Below, piece by piece: positions 23,425 to 26,876 of a DNA stretch of 26,876 nucleotides. Made by a program: the position numbers and the translations under genes. Numbering within the stretch: position 1 is the first letter of the stretch; each line of letters opens with the position of its first letter. The notes beneath the pieces were generated by a model. The model had not been told where the DNA came from. It worked only from the letters and a program-made list of their open reading frames with translations, and made no database searches. Source of the stretch: CAYLJO01 sp964383905 (lineage in GTDB: Bacteria > Acidobacteriota > Blastocatellia > Pyrinomonadales > Pyrinomonadaceae); NCBI GenBank assembly GCA_964383905.1, contig CAYLJO010000073.1:1-26876 (forward strand). The letters run 5' to 3'.

Positions 23425-25440
23425 TCAACCGGCGGCAGCCGTTTCCTGTGCCCGACCTTGATCGCGACTTGTGATCCGGCCCAATGGTAACACGACGCGA
23501 AAAGTTGTGCCAACGCCGGGCCGGGATTCGACGTCGATGTGGCCGTGATTGGCTTTGACCACTTCGCGGCACGTGTAGAGGCCCAGCCCGACGCCCTTCT
23601 GCTTTGTCGTCGCGAAGGGGCGAAAGAGTCGCGTACGCTGAAACTCCGGGCTCATTCCGGGCCCGGTGTCGGTGACGCTGAAGAAAACTTCGCCGGGGCC
23701 GGCCGGGCCGGCTTCCACAGTCAATCTCCCGCCCTTCGCGCCCATCGCCTCCAGCGCATTGAGGATCAAATTCTCGACCACCCTTTCGATGCGATCCGCC
23801 TCGACGGTGGCGACGAGCGCCGCGGGCAACCGGGCCTCCATCTCGTGAAATCCTAGTGAGGGTTCGGCCGTGGAAGCTAATACGCGCTTAATAATCGGGA
23901 TGAGGTCGGTCGGGCGCGGAAGCCTGTGCTCACCGCTCAGGGTGTCGACCGGGGCACTCAACCTGGCGACGAGCGCGTGCAGCTTGGCGGTCGCTTCCTT
24001 GAGTGATTGCATCGCGTCGGCGCGAAACTCTTCATGATGAAATTGGCGCTCCATATTGCCGACGATCAGCGACAGTGTGGCAATCGCGTTTTTCAGATCG
24101 TGCGTGAGCATCGCGGACAAACGGAGAAAAGATTCGAACTGCCGCGCCTCCGCCTCGCGCGCGACCTGCTCGCGGAGGCGGTCACTCATCTGATTAAAGG
24201 TTTCGGCCAGCAGGCGCGTTTCATCGCTCGACATGACTTCGATGTGTTGGTCCAACTTGCCCGCGGCGATTGCCACCGCCCCTTCCGTCACGCGCTCGAT
24301 ACTGCGCGACGTGCGTCCCGCGGCCCGGACCAGCACCGCCATCAGAACCAGGCTGATGAGAATGGAAATAATGATGCCGGCCCGGCCCGCACGCTTGACG
24401 CTCCGCGCGGTAGCCGTCTCATTACCGGCGACGGCTAACGAGAGATCAAGCGGCGCGATGGGACGATACACGGCAAGCCGGCGTTCGCCGTCCGATGACT
24501 CATAGAATCCCCACCCGCTCTCACCCGCGATCATCGCGTCGGCGACCGCCTTGAATGTGGAAGGCATTGCGGCGTGGACGGGTTGGTATCGAAGCGCATC
24601 GTTAGTATGGTAAATAATCTGTCCGTTACGGTCGAGCACAATAATGATGTGTGGCGTGGTGGCCGGCTCAGGCGCGCTCAAGGTCGGCGGAGAGGGGGCG
24701 CCACGCGCCTCGGCGGCCTCCCTGAACAACTCGTCTAATTTCAGATCGACGAGGAGCGCGCCGCGCGGAGCCCCCGGCCCCTTTTCTTCGGTAAAGACGG
24801 GGATCGTGTAGCGCACGGTCGGGCCGAAGGCTCCGCGGGCGACGGGTGAACGCAGTAGTAGCGGCGCTTGTCCCGCCACGCCCCACACGCGTTGGTCCGG
24901 TAGCATACTGCTCAAGAGAAAATCTTCCACCTGAAATTGCGGTGTTGGGCTACCTGTAACGGCAGGATCCGTCCCGGGAGGATGTTGGTCAAGGCGAAAA
25001 AGTGGCTTTCCCGCCGTATTCAGACAAGCAATCGCCAGGCAATACCTTTGCCATCTCTGAAAAAACGCACTCACGTCCGCGCGCACGTCATACGGTACAG
25101 TATCACCGGGGATCGCGTTGATGGGCGAAGCGGGCGCCTGTGAGGCCACGGCGGCCCTGCTTCGCGGCCCGGCATCTTTTAGCGTCAACTTTCTCCCGGC
25201 CTCGCTGCGCACGTAGCTGCGCAACGAGGGTGCCCGCGACAGATCATTCAAAGCGGCTTCGTAGTCACGCTGCAGCGCGGTCACATCACGCGTGATTCGA
25301 TCGGCATCCTCTTCGATAAACTTGCGTAGAAGGTTTTCGACCGCCTGCGCCGCGCTCAAGTAATTGAAGACGCTCAGCAAGAGGACGGGGGTCACACCGA
25401 AGAAGAAAAAGATGAGAAAGAGTTTCGCCCTGATACCCAC
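23425..25440 (-). CDS. Membrane sensor histidine kinase (PrsK-like)
   Basis: 671 aa. N-terminal membrane anchor (about 5-29, LFLIFFFFGVTPVLLLSVF), an extracytoplasmic sensor region of about 300 residues that looks like a Cache-type module (IIIVLDRNGQIIYHTND; a Pro/Ser-rich loop about 245-265), second membrane helix about 355-372 (IIISILISLVLMAVLV), HAMP, then the phospho-acceptor H-box SAMLTHDLKNAI with His447 and an HATPase domain (NLILNALEAMG, DTGPGMSPE, GVGLGLYTC). The H-box and the following helix resemble PrsK. Start is GTG 25440. It is the first of three signalling genes (kinase, sigma54 activator, receiver), all on the minus strand. Signal unknown. Confidence 0.92.
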   Translation of the reverse strand: MGIRAKLFLIFFFFGVTPVLLLSVFNYLSAAQAVENLLRKFIEEDADRITRDVTALQRDYEAALNDLSRAPSLRSYVRSEAGRKLTLKDAGPRSRAAVASQAPASPINAIPGDTVPYDVRADVSAFFQRWQRYCLAIACLNTAGKPLFRLDQHPPGTDPAVTGSPTPQFQVEDFLLSSMLPDQRVWGVAGQAPLLLRSPVARGAFGPTVRYTIPVFTEEKGPGAPRGALLVDLKLDELFREAAEARGAPSPPTLSAPEPATTPHIIIVLDRNGQIIYHTNDALRYQPVHAAMPSTFKAVADAMIAGESGWGFYESSDGERRLAVYRPIAPLDLSLAVAGNETATARSVKRAGRAGIIISILISLVLMAVLVRAAGRTSRSIERVTEGAVAIAAGKLDQHIEVMSSDETRLLAETFNQMSDRLREQVAREAEARQFESFLRLSAMLTHDLKNAIATLSLIVGNMERQFHHEEFRADAMQSLKEATAKLHALVARLSAPVDTLSGEHRLPRPTDLIPIIKRVLASTAEPSLGFHEMEARLPAALVATVEADRIERVVENLILNALEAMGAKGGRLTVEAGPAGPGEVFFSVTDTGPGMSPEFQRTRLFRPFATTKQKGVGLGLYTCREVVKANHGHIDVESRPGVGTTFRVVLPLGRITSRDQGRAQETAAAG

Positions 25441-25610
25441 GATGTGTCACCGCACGGAGAGAACATATCTCTAAAAGTAATTAGCGTGAAAAAACTGCAC
25501 GTGGCGGAGCCCGGTAAGGATCATTGACAGCTTGACTGACAACGGCAATCCCTTGTGATCCCGATTGGAGCGGATGCTAGCGCGTGCGATTCGGGGCTGT
25601 CAAAAAGCCC

Positions 25611-26504
25611 TCAAACGGGGAAGCGCCCGAAGTCCGCCAGCAGCGGTGAGAGTACTTCAATAATGCGCTCGTGCGCCACCCTGTTGGTGGCGACGATGCC
25701 GTTGCGGTTCTGCACTTCAGGCGAGTTGTAGCGGATCGGCCTGCCGAAAAGGTCTGTGAAGCGCCCCCCCGCCTCGCGCAGGATCACCTCCGGCGCGCAC
25801 GTGTCCCACTGCTTCGTGCGCGGCGAGAGATGAATGTAGATGTCGCACTGCCGCTCGACAATCAATCCGACCTTGATGCCGACGGAGCCGCGGCGCACCT
25901 CTTCCTTCACGCCCAGTGCCTTCAACACCGTATCCATGCGCGGGCTTCTATGCGACCGACTCGCGGCCAGGCGCATCCGCGCAATCTCGGAATGACTCGA
26001 AACGCGCGCACGCTCGACGGGGAATCCCGGGCGCACAATCCACGTGCCCGCCCCGCTCACGGCCCGGTAGAGGACGCCCGTGAGGGGTTGATAGACCACG
26101 CCGAGCACGCCCTCGCCCCCGACGGCGAGGCCGATCTGCACGGCGAAATCTCCGTCGCGCGAGATAAAGCCATTCGTGCCGTCCAACGGGTCGATCATCC
26201 ATACGCGGCGCTTGGACAGGCGTCTTTTAGTGTCGATCGACTCCTCGGCAAGAATGCCGTCGTCCGGAAACTCCTCCCTGATGCCGCTCACAATCAACTC
26301 ATTTGCGGCGCGATCGGCCTCCGTGACGGGCTCGACGTCGCCGGCGTTGCTCTTCTGCTCGACGTGGAGCGGCCCTTCGTAATATTCAAGCGCCGCCGCC
26401 CCGGCAGAGCGTGCGAGGCGCAATGCTGCTCGAAGCTCGCGCGCATATTCGCTATGCTCAGATCCCGCCATCAGACTATTAGGATTTTCTTTTCCGTTGC
26501 TCAT
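25611..26504 (-). CDS. Inositol-monophosphatase superfamily, CysQ-like phosphatase
   Basis: 297 aa. EES at 87-89, DPLDGTNGF from Asp105 (Asp105, Asp108) and WDTCAPEVILREAGG near 238 are the metal-binding motifs. The TNGF and WDTCAPE forms are closer to CysQ/BPNT (3'-phosphoadenosine 5'-phosphate phosphatase) than to SuhB, so the likely job is removing toxic PAP in sulfur assimilation. This is family inference. ATG 26504 overlaps the stop of the upstream decarboxylase by 4 nt (ATGA), so the two are translationally coupled. The other paralogue is at 7323-8093. Confidence 0.87.
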   Translation of the reverse strand: MSNGKENPNSLMAGSEHSEYARELRAALRLARSAGAAALEYYEGPLHVEQKSNAGDVEPVTEADRAANELIVSGIREEFPDDGILAEESIDTKRRLSKRRVWMIDPLDGTNGFISRDGDFAVQIGLAVGGEGVLGVVYQPLTGVLYRAVSGAGTWIVRPGFPVERARVSSHSEIARMRLAASRSHRSPRMDTVLKALGVKEEVRRGSVGIKVGLIVERQCDIYIHLSPRTKQWDTCAPEVILREAGGRFTDLFGRPIRYNSPEVQNRNGIVATNRVAHERIIEVLSPLLADFGRFPV

Positions 26505-26876
26505 CGGCCGGCGACCTCAAACGCTGCCTTGCGCACAATGTCGAGCGTCTTAACGATATCCGCGCGGGTCGTGCGGAAGTTCGTGACGCAGGCGCGGAGA
26601 GCAAAGATCCCGTGTAGAGTTGCATTCGAGAGATATGCGCGCCCGCCATGTTGCACGGCCTGCATAAGACGCGCGTTCAGATCGTTAAGCTCGGCGTTGA
26701 CGGCAGCGCGTTCTGCCGCGCCCCCTGATCCGAGCTTGTCGCGCAGGCCCCGTGGCACGTAGCGAAAACAGCAGATGCTCAACTCGACCGGCGCGAGCAG
26801 CTCAAAATCTTCCGCGCTGCTGACACATTCGGCCAAATATTCTGCGAGCGCGTTGTCTTCGCTGATCGCGGCACCG
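26501..26876 (-). CDS. PLP-dependent (group II) amino acid decarboxylase, C-terminal part
   Basis: The 3' end of a gene whose start lies beyond the window. The visible 124 residues run from AAISEDNALAEYLAEC through FELLAPVELSICCFRYVPRG, LNARLMQAVQHGGRAYLSNA and GIFALRACVTNFRTTRAD, the C-terminal small domain of aromatic-amino-acid/glutamate-type decarboxylases. The PLP-binding lysine is upstream and cannot be checked, nor can substrate. The frame is open to the window edge without a stop. Coupled to the CysQ-like gene by a 4-nt overlap. Confidence 0.85.
   Translation of the reverse strand, partial: GAAISEDNALAEYLAECVSSAEDFELLAPVELSICCFRYVPRGLRDKLGSGGAAERAAVNAELNDLNARLMQAVQHGGRAYLSNATLHGIFALRACVTNFRTTRADIVKTLDIVRKAAFEVAGR

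Noticed and set aside
21874..25440. Complete XrtA/PEP-CTERM locus
   Set aside because: Only the kinase and regulator resemble PrsK/PrsR; no exosortase, PEP-CTERM protein or polysaccharide genes are visible.
25671..26762. Long plus-strand open frame of 363 codons
   Set aside because: It is antisense to the CysQ-like gene and the decarboxylase end, both of which carry clear motifs; its composition (Arg/Ala/His-rich) is that of a GC-rich shadow frame.

Overview
The window is a GC-rich bacterial chromosomal segment, densely coded on both strands, with housekeeping genes and small operons. The mix of genes (DUF1800, DUF2270, a MoaD-MoaE fusion, a PrsK/PrsR-like kinase and regulator, two inositol-monophosphatase paralogues, and repeat families rich in HPEL or CAGTAATCAG motifs) fits an acidobacterium such as Blastocatellia/Pyrinomonadales. 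This placement is inference from gene content, not from a marker alignment.

Region by region. 1-0.6 kb: tRNA-Ser(CGA) downstream of tadA on the minus strand, with a good sigma70-type promoter. 0.8-3.1 kb: a diacylglycerol glycosyltransferase-like gene and a DUF2270 membrane protein. 3.1-5.1 kb: a secreted DUF1800 protein on the minus strand with its own terminator. 5.3-8.1 kb: urocanate hydratase (hutU) and an inositol-monophosphatase-family enzyme, separated by an inverted-repeat element. 8.2-9.0 kb: a structured leader, then a frameshifted secreted protein made of two 76-residue repeats. 9.1-10.9 kb: minus-strand cluster of a tandem PilZ protein, a small Cys-rich protein and a PlsC-like acyltransferase. 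11.1-15.8 kb: gyrA, the centrepiece, whose reading frame carries two inteins (442 and 206 aa) on either side of a 38-residue stretch just before the catalytic tyrosine. 16.1-17.1 kb: a PIN (DUF3368)/UPF0175 toxin-antitoxin pair whose antitoxin appears frameshifted. 17.2-19.2 kb: LON-domain protein, MoaD-MoaE fusion and a membrane protein, in an operon. 19.3-20.7 kb: an Mre11/SbcD-like nuclease. 21.2-25.4 kb: a histidine kinase, an NtrC-type sigma54 activator and a single-domain receiver. 25.6-26.9 kb: a CysQ-like phosphatase translationally coupled to the C-terminal end of a PLP-dependent decarboxylase that runs off the window.

The most striking item is the doubly intein-split GyrA. It must lose both inteins to give an 855-residue gyrase subunit of normal size. 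Intein 1 has a LAGLIDADG endonuclease but lacks the usual block B histidine. Intein 2 carries what looks like a decayed HNH module. Two genes (8.5 kb and 16.85 kb) each look one base short, so either real decay or residual assembly indels should be kept in mind.
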